From Planotetraspora sp. A-T 1434 (GTDB lineage Bacteria > Actinomycetota > Actinomycetes > Streptosporangiales > Streptosporangiaceae), in contig NZ_JAOEGB010000003.1 in assembly GCF_025420585.1 (NCBI RefSeq), positions 124,001 to 188,000 of the forward strand: DNA of 64,000 nucleotides. Direction: 5' to 3'. Position numbers and translations under genes: made by a program. Below are positions 9,296 through 20,179 of this stretch, piece by piece. The notes under the pieces are model-generated. The model saw nothing but the letters and a program-made list of their open reading frames with translations. It was not told the origin of the DNA and did not search any database. Position 1 is the stretch's first letter. The number at the start of each line of letters is the position of its first letter.

Positions 9296-9994
9296 ATGGC
9301 GCGGATCGCGAAAGGGGCCGTACCCAGCCCGAACATCTGGAACTCCCCCCAGGTCTACGAGGTGGAGAACCGGGCGGTGGACCCCGACGGAGTGGTGGAG
9401 GCGGCCATGCGGGCCATCCGGCCCTGGGACGGCGCCACCGTGCTGGACATCGGCTGCGGGACCGGTTTTCATCTGCCGTCGTTCGCCGCGACCGCCGGGC
9501 GGGTCGTGGGCGTCGAGCCGCACGCCGGCCTCGCCGCGCTCGCCGCGTCCCGCTGCTCCGGTCTGCGCGACGTGGTCGTCCGTACGGCCACCGCCCAGGA
9601 CCTGCCGCTGCCGGACTCGTCCGTCGACGTGGCGGTCGCCCGCTGGGCGTACTTCTTCGGCCCCGGATGCGAGCCGGGCCTTCGTGAGCTCGCACGGGTC
9701 GTCCGCCGGGGCGGCGCGGCGTTCGTGGTGGACCTCGACGGGGCGCGGGGCGACTTCGGGCGATGGTTCCGCCAGTCGGTGCCGTCGTACTCACCCGGGG
9801 CCGTCGAGGAGTTCTGGTCGCGCCACGGCTGGCAGCGCCGGGAGCTCGACCTGCGGATGGCCTTCTCCTCCAGAGCCGACCTGGAGGCCGTGCTCCGGAT
9901 CGAGTTCGCCCCCGCGGTGGCGGAGGCGGCCATCGGGGAGACCGAGGGTCTGGAGATCTTCTACCCCAACGTCCTCCGGTGGCGGCATTTCTGA
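9296..9994 (+). CDS. Class I SAM-dependent methyltransferase
   Basis: 232 residues. Motif I is VLDIGCGTGFH at 49-59, with VGVEPHA as the acidic loop and a Methyltransf_11-type core. The start ATG 9296 lies in a 176-bp divergent gap with the minus-strand TIM-barrel gene, so the two share a control region. Substrate unknown. Confidence 0.82.
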   Translation: MARIAKGAVPSPNIWNSPQVYEVENRAVDPDGVVEAAMRAIRPWDGATVLDIGCGTGFHLPSFAATAGRVVGVEPHAGLAALAASRCSGLRDVVVRTATAQDLPLPDSSVDVAVARWAYFFGPGCEPGLRELARVVRRGGAAFVVDLDGARGDFGRWFRQSVPSYSPGAVEEFWSRHGWQRRELDLRMAFSSRADLEAVLRIEFAPAVAEAAIGETEGLEIFYPNVLRWRHF

Positions 9995-10007
9995 CAGCCA
10001 TCGGGGC

Positions 10008-10039
10008 TTGACCTTGTCACTGGCGTCATTGTTTACGGT
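10008..10039 (+). promoter_or_regulatory. MerR-type promoter with long spacer
   Basis: TTGACC (10008-10013) and TACGGT (10034-10039) are separated by 20 bp, the over-long spacer typical of MerR-activated promoters. GACC...GGTC ends give an imperfect dyad across the element. It lies 17 bp before the MerR gene, fitting autoregulation of the merR-trx operon. Confidence 0.5.
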
Positions 10040-10056
10040 CGTGCCGAGGAGGGCCG

Positions 10057-10437
10057 ATGCGGATCGGAGAGCTGGCCCGGCGGTCGGGGGTGAGCCCCCG
10101 GGCGCTGCGCTACTACGAGCAGCACGGGCTGATCAGGGCCCGGCGCTCGGCCAACGGATACCGGGAGTACGACGAGGCGGACGTGCGGCTCGTCACGGAG
10201 ATCCGCCAGCTCCTGGCGGTGGGCTTCACCCTTGAGGACGCCCGGCCGTTCGTCGACTGCCTGCGGTCGGGGCAGCCGTCGGGGGGCTCCTGCCCGGAGT
10301 CCGTCGCGGTCTACCAGCGGAAGCTGGCCCAGATCGACACCGAGATCCGCTCGCTGATGGCCCGCCGATCCGAGGTGGCCGCCCAGCTGGCCGACGCCTG
10401 CCCGGGCTGCCTGATGGGAAGACGAGGAGAACCATGA
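10057..10437 (+). CDS. MerR family transcriptional regulator
   Basis: 126 residues. The N-terminal winged helix-turn-helix (RIGELARRSGVSPRALRYYE, residues 2-21) is followed by a coiled-coil dimer helix. Four cysteines (in DCLRSG, GSCPES and CPGC near the C-terminus) could bind a metal or sense thiol oxidation. The stop overlaps the thioredoxin start by 4 nt (ATGA), so this is very likely a redox or thiol-responsive regulator of the adjacent thioredoxin. The inducer is inferred, not known. Confidence 0.88.
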   Translation: MRIGELARRSGVSPRALRYYEQHGLIRARRSANGYREYDEADVRLVTEIRQLLAVGFTLEDARPFVDCLRSGQPSGGSCPESVAVYQRKLAQIDTEIRSLMARRSEVAAQLADACPGCLMGRRGEP

Positions 10438-10748
10438 TCACATTGACGGCGGAGAACTTCGAGGAGCAGGTGCTGCGGAGCGGCAAGCCCGTCCTGGTGG
10501 ACTTCTGGGCCGACTGGTGCCCACCGTGCAGGATGATCGCCCCGATCCTGGAGGAGATCGCCGAGGAGTACGGCGACCGCCTCACGGTGGCGAAGATCAA
10601 CTACGACGAGCACCCCGACATCGCCCAGCGCTACGGCATCCTCGGCCTCCCGACGCTCAATCTGTACCGCGACGGCGAGGTGGTCCAGCAGATCAAGGGC
10701 GCCAAGCCCAAGCGCCTGCTGCTGGCCGACCTCGCCGATCACATCTGA
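10434..10748 (+). CDS. Thioredoxin with CPPC active site
   Basis: 104 residues, full thioredoxin fold length. The active site reads W-C-P-P-C (Cys29, Cys32) instead of the usual WCGPC, and cis-Pro73 is in GLPTL. The change from Gly to Pro between the cysteines normally alters redox potential and partner choice. Translationally coupled to the MerR regulator, so probably an inducible, specialised thioredoxin and not the housekeeping one. Confidence 0.92.
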   Translation: MITLTAENFEEQVLRSGKPVLVDFWADWCPPCRMIAPILEEIAEEYGDRLTVAKINYDEHPDIAQRYGILGLPTLNLYRDGEVVQQIKGAKPKRLLLADLADHI

Positions 10749-10802
10749 TTCGCCGACGGCTGATGGCGGAGATTGTCGGAGGAGGCCGATAACCTCCCCG
10801 TC

Positions 10803-12245
10803 GTGAGCAAGGCAGCGAAACCGGCGTACCGGTGTGGCGAGTGCGGGTGGACCACCGCCAAGTGGGTCGGCCGGTGCGGGGAGTGCCAGGCGTGGGGCAC
10901 CGTCGAGGAGGCGGGCGCCCGCCAGGGCGTCCACGTGGTCAGGGGAGGGGCGGTCTCCGCCCCGGCGGTCCCGATCGGCCAGGTCAAGGCGGAGGTCGCG
11001 CACGCCCGCACGACGGGCGTCCCGGAGCTCGACCGCGTGCTCGGCGGCGGCCTGGTGCCGGGCGCGGTCGTGCTCCTCGCCGGAGAGCCCGGCATCGGCA
11101 AGTCCACGCTGCTGCTGGAGGCCGCCGCCCGTACGGCGGAGCACGACACGGTGCTCTACGTGACCGGCGAGGAGTCCGCGGCGCAGGTCCGGATGCGGGC
11201 CGACCGGATCGGGGCGGTCGAGGACCGGCTCTACCTCGCGGCGGAGACGGACCTGTCGGCCCTGGTCACCCACGTGGAGAAGGTCCAGCCCCGGCTGCTG
11301 ATCGTCGACTCGGTGCAGACGATCGGCTCCGCCGACGCGACGGGCGTGCCGGGCGGTGTCACCCAGGTCCGCGAGGTCGCGGGCAACCTGGTCCGCCTGG
11401 CCAAGGAGCGCGGCATGTCGACCGTCCTGGTCGGCCACGTGACCAAGGACGGCACGATCGCCGGTCCCCGCGTGCTGGAGCACCTCGTCGACGTCGTCCT
11501 CCACTTCGAGGGCGACCGCAACTCCCGCCTCCGGATGGTCCGGGCGATCAAGAACCGGTTCGGCCCGATCGAGGAGGTCGGCTGCTTCGACCTGCACGAG
11601 CGCGGAATCACCGGGATCACCGACCCCAGCGGGCTCTTCGTCTCGCGGCACCCGGAGCCCGTGCCGGGCACCTGTGTCACGGTCACCATCGAGGGGACCC
11701 GGCCGATCCCCGCCGAACTGCAGGCCCTCGTCGGGCCGACGGAGGCGCCCCAGCCCCGGCGCACCTCTTCCGGGCTCGACTCCTACCGGGTGGCGATGGT
11801 GCTCGCCGTCCTGGAACGGCGGCTCAACTCCAAACTCGGCAAGTTCGACGTGTTCACCGCGACGGTCGGGGGCATCAGGCTGACCGATCCCGCCGTCGAC
11901 CTGGCGCTGTTGCTCTCGGTGGTGAGCGCGGCCGGGGACACGGCCCTGCCTCCGGGGCTGATCGCCCTGGGCGAGGTCGGCCTCGCGGGGGAGCTCCGCC
12001 CCGTCCGTGACGTGCGGCGGCGGATCGCCGAGGCGTCCCGGCTGGGCTTCACCGGGGCGCTGGTCCCGGCCGGGTCCCTGGCCGACGACGCGCCGCGGCT
12101 GGAGGCGGCCCCGCGCCGGAGCGATCTCGTCGCACTGCGTCCGTCTTCGGGGCGCGGATCCTCGGCACGCAAGATCGATTTCGGTCCCGGCTTCGACGTC
12201 TTCGAGGCCGAGAACGTCTGGGAGGCTATTGCACACGTCAGGTGA
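10803..12245 (+). CDS. radA: DNA repair protein RadA (Sms)
   Basis: 480 residues. The N-terminal C4 zinc finger (Cys11, 14, 25, 28) is followed by a RecA-like ATPase with Walker A GEPGIGKS (94-101) and the RadA-specific KNRFG motif, then a Lon-protease-like C-terminal domain. RadA drives branch migration in recombination intermediates. GTG 10803 is chosen by family length. The nearest strong ribosome site, GGAGGAGG (10778-10785), is 17 nt away and partly pairs with CCTCC (10793-10797) in a small hairpin, which may shorten the effective spacing. The following gene is disA, a classic pair. Confidence 0.95.
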   Translation: MSKAAKPAYRCGECGWTTAKWVGRCGECQAWGTVEEAGARQGVHVVRGGAVSAPAVPIGQVKAEVAHARTTGVPELDRVLGGGLVPGAVVLLAGEPGIGKSTLLLEAAARTAEHDTVLYVTGEESAAQVRMRADRIGAVEDRLYLAAETDLSALVTHVEKVQPRLLIVDSVQTIGSADATGVPGGVTQVREVAGNLVRLAKERGMSTVLVGHVTKDGTIAGPRVLEHLVDVVLHFEGDRNSRLRMVRAIKNRFGPIEEVGCFDLHERGITGITDPSGLFVSRHPEPVPGTCVTVTIEGTRPIPAELQALVGPTEAPQPRRTSSGLDSYRVAMVLAVLERRLNSKLGKFDVFTATVGGIRLTDPAVDLALLLSVVSAAGDTALPPGLIALGEVGLAGELRPVRDVRRRIAEASRLGFTGALVPAGSLADDAPRLEAAPRRSDLVALRPSSGRGSSARKIDFGPGFDVFEAENVWEAIAHVR

Positions 12246-12330
12246 AGACGCCGTTACGCCGGTAAACTGGGCGGCGTCATGAGCCCAAAGGGGCGTCGCA
12301 GGACGGGTAGCCGTCGAGCGCGGGGGTTAC

Positions 12331-13419
12331 GTGCTGCACAACGACAAGGGATTGGACGACTGGCGGAGAGCCGTGCTCGCCGCGGTGGCCCCGGGCACCG
12401 CCCTGCGCGACGGGCTGGAGCGCATTCTGCGCGGCCACACCGGCGGCCTGATCGTTCTGGGCTACGACAGGACCGTCGAGGACCTCTGCACCGGAGGCTT
12501 CGAGCTCGACGTGGAGTTCTCCGCGACCCGGCTGCGCGAGCTCGCCAAGATGGATGGCGCGATCGTCCTCAACGGCGGTGACCTGCGGATCGTCCGGGCG
12601 GCCGTGCATCTCGTGCCCGACCCGGGCATCCCGACCGAGGAGTCGGGCACCCGCCATCGGACCGCCCAGCGGGTGGCCCGGCAGACCTCCCTTCCCGTCA
12701 TCGCCATCAGCAAGTCGATGCGGATCATCGCCCTCTACTTGGACGGCACCCGTTACGTGCTGGAGGAGTCGGCGGCCATCCTGTCGAAGGCCAACCAGGC
12801 GCTGGCCACGCTCGAACGCTACAAACTGCGGCTCGACGAGGTGTCCGGCACGCTGTCGGCCCTGGAGATCGAGGATCTGGTCACCGTCCGCGACGTGGCG
12901 GTGGTGGTCCAGCGGCTCGAGATGGTCCGCCGCATCGCCGGGGAGATCGAGGGATACGTCGTCGAGCTGGGAACCGACGGGCGGCTGCTCACGCTGCAAC
13001 TCGACGAGCTGGTCTCCGGGGTCGACGCCGACCGGGAGCTGATCGTGCGCGACTACCTGCCGGCCTCGCTCGACCGGCTTCCCCGCTACCACACCGACGC
13101 CATGCGGGAGCTCGACGAGCTGTCCTCCTCCGACCTGCTCGACCTGACGAAGGTGGCGCAGGTGCTCGGGCACTCGGGGGCGGAGGCCATGGACGGCCCC
13201 GTGAGCCCACGTGGCTTCCGGCTGCTCGCCAAGGTGCCCCGCCTTCCCGGGGCGATCGTGGACCGGCTCGTCGAGCACTTCGGCGGCCTGCAGAAGCTCC
13301 TCGCCGCCAGCACCGACGACCTCCAGGAGGTCGGAGGGGTGGGCGAGACCCGTGCCCGCAGCGTCCGCGAGGGGCTGTCCCGCCTCGCCGAGTCCTCGAT
13401 CCTGGAGCGCTACGTCTAG
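12331..13419 (+). CDS. disA: DNA integrity scanning protein DisA (diadenylate cyclase)
   Basis: 362 residues. The DAC domain carries the DGA (75-77) and RHR (108-110) motifs needed to join two ATP into c-di-AMP. A helical spine and a C-terminal HhH DNA-binding domain (about 290-355, with [15 protein letters not shown] and VGGVGETRA) follow. DisA octamers scan DNA and lower c-di-AMP synthesis at branched structures; RadA is its known partner and regulator. The start is GTG 12331. A GACGCCG/CGGCGTC hairpin (12247-12278) lies between radA and disA. A c-di-AMP riboswitch lies 10 kb downstream. Confidence 0.96.
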   Translation: MLHNDKGLDDWRRAVLAAVAPGTALRDGLERILRGHTGGLIVLGYDRTVEDLCTGGFELDVEFSATRLRELAKMDGAIVLNGGDLRIVRAAVHLVPDPGIPTEESGTRHRTAQRVARQTSLPVIAISKSMRIIALYLDGTRYVLEESAAILSKANQALATLERYKLRLDEVSGTLSALEIEDLVTVRDVAVVVQRLEMVRRIAGEIEGYVVELGTDGRLLTLQLDELVSGVDADRELIVRDYLPASLDRLPRYHTDAMRELDELSSSDLLDLTKVAQVLGHSGAEAMDGPVSPRGFRLLAKVPRLPGAIVDRLVEHFGGLQKLLAASTDDLQEVGGVGETRARSVREGLSRLAESSILERYV

Positions 13420-13515
13420 TGCCCCGGGAGCCCTACGGCCGACGACGACAACGCGGCGAGGTGCCGCCCTGGGCGACGCGACGGGCAAAAATTGACGGGA
13501 GGGGCACTTCACGTC

Positions 13516-14238
13516 CTACCGCAGGTGGAAGACCACCTTCGGGCTTCTGAGCTGCCCTTCCCTGGCGGCCGCGACGTAGGTCCCGGGGGCGGCGGCGGGC
13601 CGCTTGCTGGCGCAGTCGGTCCCGGAGCGGTGGCGGTCCCACTGGATCGTGCGGACGTACGGGACGCCCCTGTGGAGCGTCTGCATGTCCACCCCGGCGC
13701 CGCTGACGCAGTCGGCCGTCGACCAGACCCGCTCTCCGCCCGACATGACCCGCATCTCCAGCGTCCGGGGGCCCACGTCCACCGTGCACTCCACGCGGTC
13801 CGTGCTCACGACCGTCAGCAGGAAGTGCGGCACGGCGCCCTTGCCGTACACGTCCTGTCCGCTCTGCAGCGCGATCACGAGGTCCTTCGCGTCGCAGGGG
13901 TCGCCGGGACGCCGGGGCTTGGCCGGCTTCGACGGCTCGGGCGACGGCAGGGCCGGCCCGGACGGGGGCAGGAGCCCGGGCACGGGAGGGACGCTCGGGC
14001 CGTTCGCCGCGGGCACTTTCGACGTGAGCGGCGTGGGGAGCGCGACGACCATCGTCTCACCGGGCCGTGGCGTGACCTTGACGCCCTCCGCGCCTTGCTC
14101 CTTCCCGGAGGCGCTGGAGCACGCCCAGGCGACGATCGCCACCACGACGAGCATGCCCGTGAGCACCGACACGCGGCGGCGCCAGTAGACGTCCGCCCCC
14201 TCGACACCGACATCACCACGGAACGTGTCCGGATCCAT
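13516..14238 (-). CDS. Membrane-anchored Pro-rich protein of the disA-mutY interval
   Basis: 240 residues. The N-terminal 20 residues are cytoplasmic, one membrane helix spans about 23-41, then comes a Pro/Ser-rich linker (about 60-115) and a folded domain with paired cysteines (PCDAKD, ECTVD, DCVSG, DCASK) suggesting an extracytoplasmic beta-sandwich with disulfides. ATG 14238 is chosen because the longer open frame runs antisense through mutY. It lies convergent to disA and divergent from mutY, a place where actinobacteria often carry such a protein. Function unknown. Confidence 0.75.
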   Translation of the reverse strand: MDPDTFRGDVGVEGADVYWRRRVSVLTGMLVVVAIVAWACSSASGKEQGAEGVKVTPRPGETMVVALPTPLTSKVPAANGPSVPPVPGLLPPSGPALPSPEPSKPAKPRRPGDPCDAKDLVIALQSGQDVYGKGAVPHFLLTVVSTDRVECTVDVGPRTLEMRVMSGGERVWSTADCVSGAGVDMQTLHRGVPYVRTIQWDRHRSGTDCASKRPAAAPGTYVAAAREGQLRSPKVVFHLR

Positions 14239-14325
14239 ACGCACAGTATGGAGAGTCATGGACCGCCAGGGGGAACGGCTCGCCGGAATGAGCGGGGCCG
14301 GAATGACCGGCGGTAGGGTCGGACG

Positions 14326-15204
14326 GTGGCCGCCTCCCTGCGTGAACCCATCCTCGACTGGTATGCCGAGCACAACCGGGATCTGCCGTGGCGGCGCCCC
14401 GGCGCCACCCCGTGGGGCATCCTCGTCAGCGAGATCATGCTCCAGCAGACGCCCGTCGTCCGGGTGCTGCCCGTCTGGGCGGAGTGGATGGAGCGCTGGC
14501 CCACTCCGGAGGCGCTCGCGAAGGAGGCCCCCGGCGAAGCCGTACGGCACTGGGGGCGCCTGGGCTACCCGCGGCGCGCCCTGAACCTCCACGCGTGCGC
14601 ACGGGCCATCACAGCCGGCCACGGGGGCCGGGTGCCGTCCACCTACGACGAGCTCCGCGCGCTCCCCGGCATCGGCGACTACACGGCCGCCGCGGTCGCC
14701 AGCTTCGCGCACGGCGGCAGCCACGCCGTCCTGGACACCAACGTCCGCCGGGTGCTCGCGAGAGCCGTGCGGGGCGAGGAGTATCCGCCGAAGGCCCCCA
14801 CGTCGGCCGAGCGGAGGCTGGCCGAGTCGCTGGTGCCGCCCGTCGGCGCTCCGCGCTGGGCGGTCGCCGTGATGGAGCTGGGCGCCCTGGTCTGCACGGC
14901 CCGGAGCCCGCGATGCGAGGGCTGCCCGGTGGCGTCGCAATGCGCCTGGCGGCTGGCGGGCCGCCCCGCCCACACCGGTCCGGTACGGCAGGGGCAGACC
15001 TACGCCGGGACCGACAGGCAGTGCCGCGGACGGCTGCTCGCGGTCCTGCGAGAGGCGCACGGACCCGTGCCCAAGGAGGCGCTCGACGCGGTCTGGGACG
15101 ACCACGTCCAGCGGGAGCGGGCCCTCGACGGCCTGCTCGACGACGGCCTCGCCGAAATCCTCGACGACGGAACCTACCAGCTCCCGGCCCAACCCCGCTC
15201 GTGA
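14326..15204 (+). CDS. mutY: A/G-specific adenine glycosylase MutY
   Basis: 292 residues. Catalytic Glu36 (VSEIMLQQT) and Asp137 (LDTNV), the HhH segment LPGIGDYTAAAV (113-124) and the [4Fe-4S] ligands Cys190, 197, 200 and 206 are all present. It removes adenine mispaired with 8-oxoguanine. The C-terminal part is short and lacks an obvious full NUDIX-like 8-oxoG recognition domain, as in many actinobacterial MutY proteins. The stop codon TGA (15202-15204) is part of the GTGATCATGCA repeat. Confidence 0.93.
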   Translation: MAASLREPILDWYAEHNRDLPWRRPGATPWGILVSEIMLQQTPVVRVLPVWAEWMERWPTPEALAKEAPGEAVRHWGRLGYPRRALNLHACARAITAGHGGRVPSTYDELRALPGIGDYTAAAVASFAHGGSHAVLDTNVRRVLARAVRGEEYPPKAPTSAERRLAESLVPPVGAPRWAVAVMELGALVCTARSPRCEGCPVASQCAWRLAGRPAHTGPVRQGQTYAGTDRQCRGRLLAVLREAHGPVPKEALDAVWDDHVQRERALDGLLDDGLAEILDDGTYQLPAQPRS

Positions 15205-15262
15205 TCATGCACACATTCCCGCGCAGCGCGGTGAGCTGGACGAAGAGCCAGCGTGATCATGC
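15201..15262. repeat. GTGATCATGCA repeat, block A (2 copies)
   Basis: Copies at 15201-15211 and 15253-15262 (last one GTGATCATGC), in the same direction, with ATTCCCG following the first. The first copy overlaps the mutY stop. The block fills the short gap between the convergent ends of mutY and the EboE-like gene. Same family as the blocks at 25.2, 32.1 and 47.7 kb. Confidence 0.75.
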
Positions 15263-15284
15263 TTGCGGGTCAGGCGCCTGAAGA

Positions 15285-16220
15285 TCAGGCGGCGAGCTTG
15301 AGGCCGAGCGCGGTGAGGTTGCGGCGCGTCCAATCGAGGTCGTCGGCCAGCTTCGCCACGAGGGCCGCCGGCCCCTTCGACTTGGGAGCCGTCCACTCGT
15401 GGGCCTCGACCTCGACATGAGCCGTGCCGTTGACCGCGCCCGACAGGATCGCGTTCAGCGTGTCCTGCAGCACCGGCTGCGTGCTGGGGATCTCCTGGCT
15501 GTGGTTGTGCACGTGCCCGAGCTTGACCACCGGCGCGCCCGCGAGCGCCAGGCCGCGCAGGGCCGCGCCGCGCTCCTCCCCGCCGCAGGACAGGTGGCAG
15601 GCGTCCAGGCACACCCCGAGATGCTCGGAGTCGATGCCGCCGACCCGCTCCAGCGCCTGCTCGGTCGTCTCCAGGACGCAGCCCGGCCACGGCTCGAAGC
15701 CGACCCGGATCGTCTTCCCGGTCACGCTGTAGAGGCCGCGAAGCTCCCGCGAGAGCCGCTCCAGGCGGCGCGACGCGATCGAGTGCAGGTCCGCCGGCCA
15801 GTCACGGCGCCAGCCGATCGGGATGGTCGAGATGCTCCCGAACCGGACGTCGTCGGGAAGCAGGAACGCGAGGATCTTCGCCAGGGACATCGTGTACCGG
15901 TACCGCTCGGGCTTCGCCCAATCCGGGCCGGGCACGTCCTGGTTCCGGCCGCCCGTGCCGTTCAGGCTGACGACCTCCAGGCCGCGCTCCTCCAGCGAGC
16001 GGCGCAGCCGTACGAGCTCGATGCGGTCGGCGACGAGATGGTCTGCCACGGCGGGCGCCAGCCACAGGCCGATTCCGAGCCGATCGACACCCAGCTTCCT
16101 GCGCACCGGCACCGCGTAGCGGGTCAGGTGAGCGATCAGGTTCTCCAGGTCCTCGGCGGGATGTACGCCCGCGTTGTAGGCCAGGTGAACCAGCGTCCCG
16201 TCGTCGTGCAACAGGCGCAT
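15285..16220 (-). CDS. EboE-like TIM-barrel protein
   Basis: 311 residues. The start YNAGVHPAEDLENLIAHL and the GIGLWLAP, VVSLNG, RYTMSLAKILAFLLP and GFEPWPGC segments match the xylose-isomerase-like family called EboE in eustigmatophyte/bacterial ebo operons. Potential metal ligands include Glu in GFEPW, Asp/His in LDACHLS and His in LGHVHNHSQ. ATG 16220 is chosen: GGGAGG lies upstream and the homologous N-terminus begins here. No other ebo gene lies nearby, so it is a solitary member. Activity unknown. Confidence 0.7.
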   Translation of the reverse strand: MRLLHDDGTLVHLAYNAGVHPAEDLENLIAHLTRYAVPVRRKLGVDRLGIGLWLAPAVADHLVADRIELVRLRRSLEERGLEVVSLNGTGGRNQDVPGPDWAKPERYRYTMSLAKILAFLLPDDVRFGSISTIPIGWRRDWPADLHSIASRRLERLSRELRGLYSVTGKTIRVGFEPWPGCVLETTEQALERVGGIDSEHLGVCLDACHLSCGGEERGAALRGLALAGAPVVKLGHVHNHSQEIPSTQPVLQDTLNAILSGAVNGTAHVEVEAHEWTAPKSKGPAALVAKLADDLDWTRRNLTALGLKLAA

Positions 16221-16519
16221 CAGGTGCCTCCCAGGCGTTGTGCGCTTCCGGATCCATTCGTCCACACGATCTGTCCCGACCGCATGGGACGAAGGTCCTC
16301 TTGCTACCGGGATCACCCCCGGCGTGACCCGAGCTTCCCCCGTGCGCTCGGGTTCCCGCGTCCGTCCCGCAGCGGATTCTCCGGTACGCCGCAGGGATGA
16401 CTTTCGAGAGCGGTCTCGCCGCGTTCGCGGACGTTGTGGCCCGCGAGCGGACCAGACCAGACTCTACAGAGTGTAGTACTACGTTTGGTGGCGCGAAACC
16501 CAGATCTCACCGAAAACAG
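16221..16519. other. Intergenic region with nested palindromes
   Basis: No convincing gene. CTACA-gag-TGTAG (16464-16476) overlaps the perfect palindrome GTAGTACTAC (16473-16482). Such a cluster resembles a TetR-family operator with an embedded promoter. The nearest gene it could drive is the EboE-like gene, about 240 bp away on the minus strand. Confidence 0.35.
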
Positions 16520-16552
16520 AAACCCCGCGTGATTTCTCGTCACGCGGGGTTT
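16520..16552. terminator. Rho-independent terminator of clpC (bidirectional)
   Basis: AAACCCCGCGTGA (16520-16532) pairs perfectly with TCACGCGGGGTTT (16540-16552), a 13-bp stem with a 7-nt loop. T-rich tails follow on both strands. It lies 13 bp beyond the clpC stop. Confidence 0.9.
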
Positions 16553-16565
16553 GTGTTTGGTGTGG

Positions 16566-19067
<2,502 letters not shown>

Positions 19068-19230
19068 CTCGTCGCTCCTCACAGAGCGGTCAGGCGAGCC
19101 CGGGAGATCCGGCTCGTCGTTCCGCATGGTAGCCCCGACCCAGCGACCGCTCCTCTGGCAGAAGGGTTCCCCGAGAGCAGGGCGTTCACCCTCTATCCAA
19201 CCCCCTGCCGGGGGCCCTGTGTTCCCGATA

Positions 19231-19241
19231 CGCCGCAAGCG
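19231..19241. promoter_or_regulatory. Candidate ClgR operator upstream of clpC
   Basis: CGCCGCAAGCG, flanked on the right by AAC, fits the ClgR-type pattern CGCYNANRGCG at 10 of 11 positions on either strand. ClgR is the actinobacterial activator of clp genes. It is located 164 bp before the clpC start, within the lsr2-clpC gap (19068-19335). Confidence 0.4.
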
Positions 19242-19335
19242 AACGAGGTTTTAGGGAGCGCAAACGACAATCGCGCGGTTATCCCGGTCGTCATGACATC
19301 CGACGACTGGCATAACCGCACGATCAACTGCGGAG

Positions 19336-19680
19336 TTAGTGCGCCGCGTCGTACGCCTCGACGATCGACGCGGCAATACGGCCACGCTCGCTCACGGGGT
19401 GGCCGTGCGCCTTCGCCCAGGCGCGGATCTCGGCGCTCTTCTCGCGGCTCATGGCACGCTGAGCGGCGCCGCCCGCACCGCGACGACGACCCCGGGCCGG
19501 AACGCTTTCCGCCCGTCGCGCGCTGCCCACGAATGCCGACAGGGCATCGCGGAGCCGCTTGGCGTTGCCGTCGCTCAGGTCAATCTCATAAGAGGTGCCG
19601 TCAATCGCGAAGGAGACCGTCTCATTGGCCTCGCCGCCATCGAGATCGTCGATGAGAATCACCTGCGTGTGCTTGGCCAT
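19336..19680 (-). CDS. lsr2: Nucleoid-associated protein Lsr2
   Basis: 114 residues, full length. The N-terminal dimer domain (MAKHTQVILIDDLDGGEANETV) and the C-terminal DNA-binding domain with the AT-hook-like Arg99-Gly100-Arg101 are intact, joined by a basic linker (62-70). It binds AT-rich minor grooves, bridges DNA and silences foreign or AT-rich genes. It is next to clpC on the same strand, as in Streptomyces. Confidence 0.96.
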   Translation of the reverse strand: MAKHTQVILIDDLDGGEANETVSFAIDGTSYEIDLSDGNAKRLRDALSAFVGSARRAESVPARGRRRGAGGAAQRAMSREKSAEIRAWAKAHGHPVSERGRIAASIVEAYDAAH

Positions 19681-19749
19681 CCGGCAATCCTTTCGAGCTT
19701 ACTTTGATTCGTCAGCCAAACATATACCCGGTTTCCCCTGGCTGACAAT

Positions 19750-19896
19750 TCAGGATTGACGATCCGATGACTTCTCACGCGGCTCGCGCGCCTGGCGGAG
19801 ACCCGCCGCGTCGGACCGCACCAACTTTACGATGCCGTACACGACCGCTCCAGCGGCGACCGCGGAAGGTATCAAGGCGGACAATACCTCTGTCAT
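19750..19896 (-). CDS. Small single-pass membrane protein
   Basis: 48 residues from ATG 19896, with GCGAGG just upstream. A hydrophobic stretch (VLSALIPSAVAAGAVVYGIVKLV, positions 4-26) is followed by a charged tail. It is just upstream of lsr2 on the same strand, about 70 bp before it. Function unknown; coding status rests on the membrane-like composition and ribosome site. Confidence 0.4.
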   Translation of the reverse strand: MTEVLSALIPSAVAAGAVVYGIVKLVRSDAAGLRQAREPREKSSDRQS

Positions 19897-20113
19897 TCTG
19901 CCTCGCTCGTGCCGGGGGTGGCTTTCGCGGCACCCGTGCGATTTTTCCGGGAGGGGCAAGCCGGGCCGGCGCGTTCTCCGCTGGGGGCCCTGATACGACG
20001 ATAGCGCTGTGGGGGACCAGATGCGTCTTGCGGGGCTCCCCCGCCCACGAGGATAATCTACGTCTCTCCAGCCGTCTTACCGGATGCCCTCGAAATCGTA
20101 CCGATAATGCCAA

Positions 20114-20143
20114 GTGGGGCGACCGCCGAAGCGGCCGCCCCAC
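20114..20143 (-). terminator. Terminator of the first RDD gene
   Basis: GTGGGGCG (20114-20121) pairs with CGCCCCAC (20136-20143), with an inner GCCG/CGGC stem. It lies just beyond the stop at 20180. Confidence 0.8.
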
Positions 20144-20179
20144 CGTTTCGCCCTGGTTCGGTGGGCATCATCGCGCAGG

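Noticed and set aside
12279-12581. ATG just before disA in another frame
   Set aside because: Overlaps disA out of frame and gives an Arg-rich product. The disA frame has the conserved domain.
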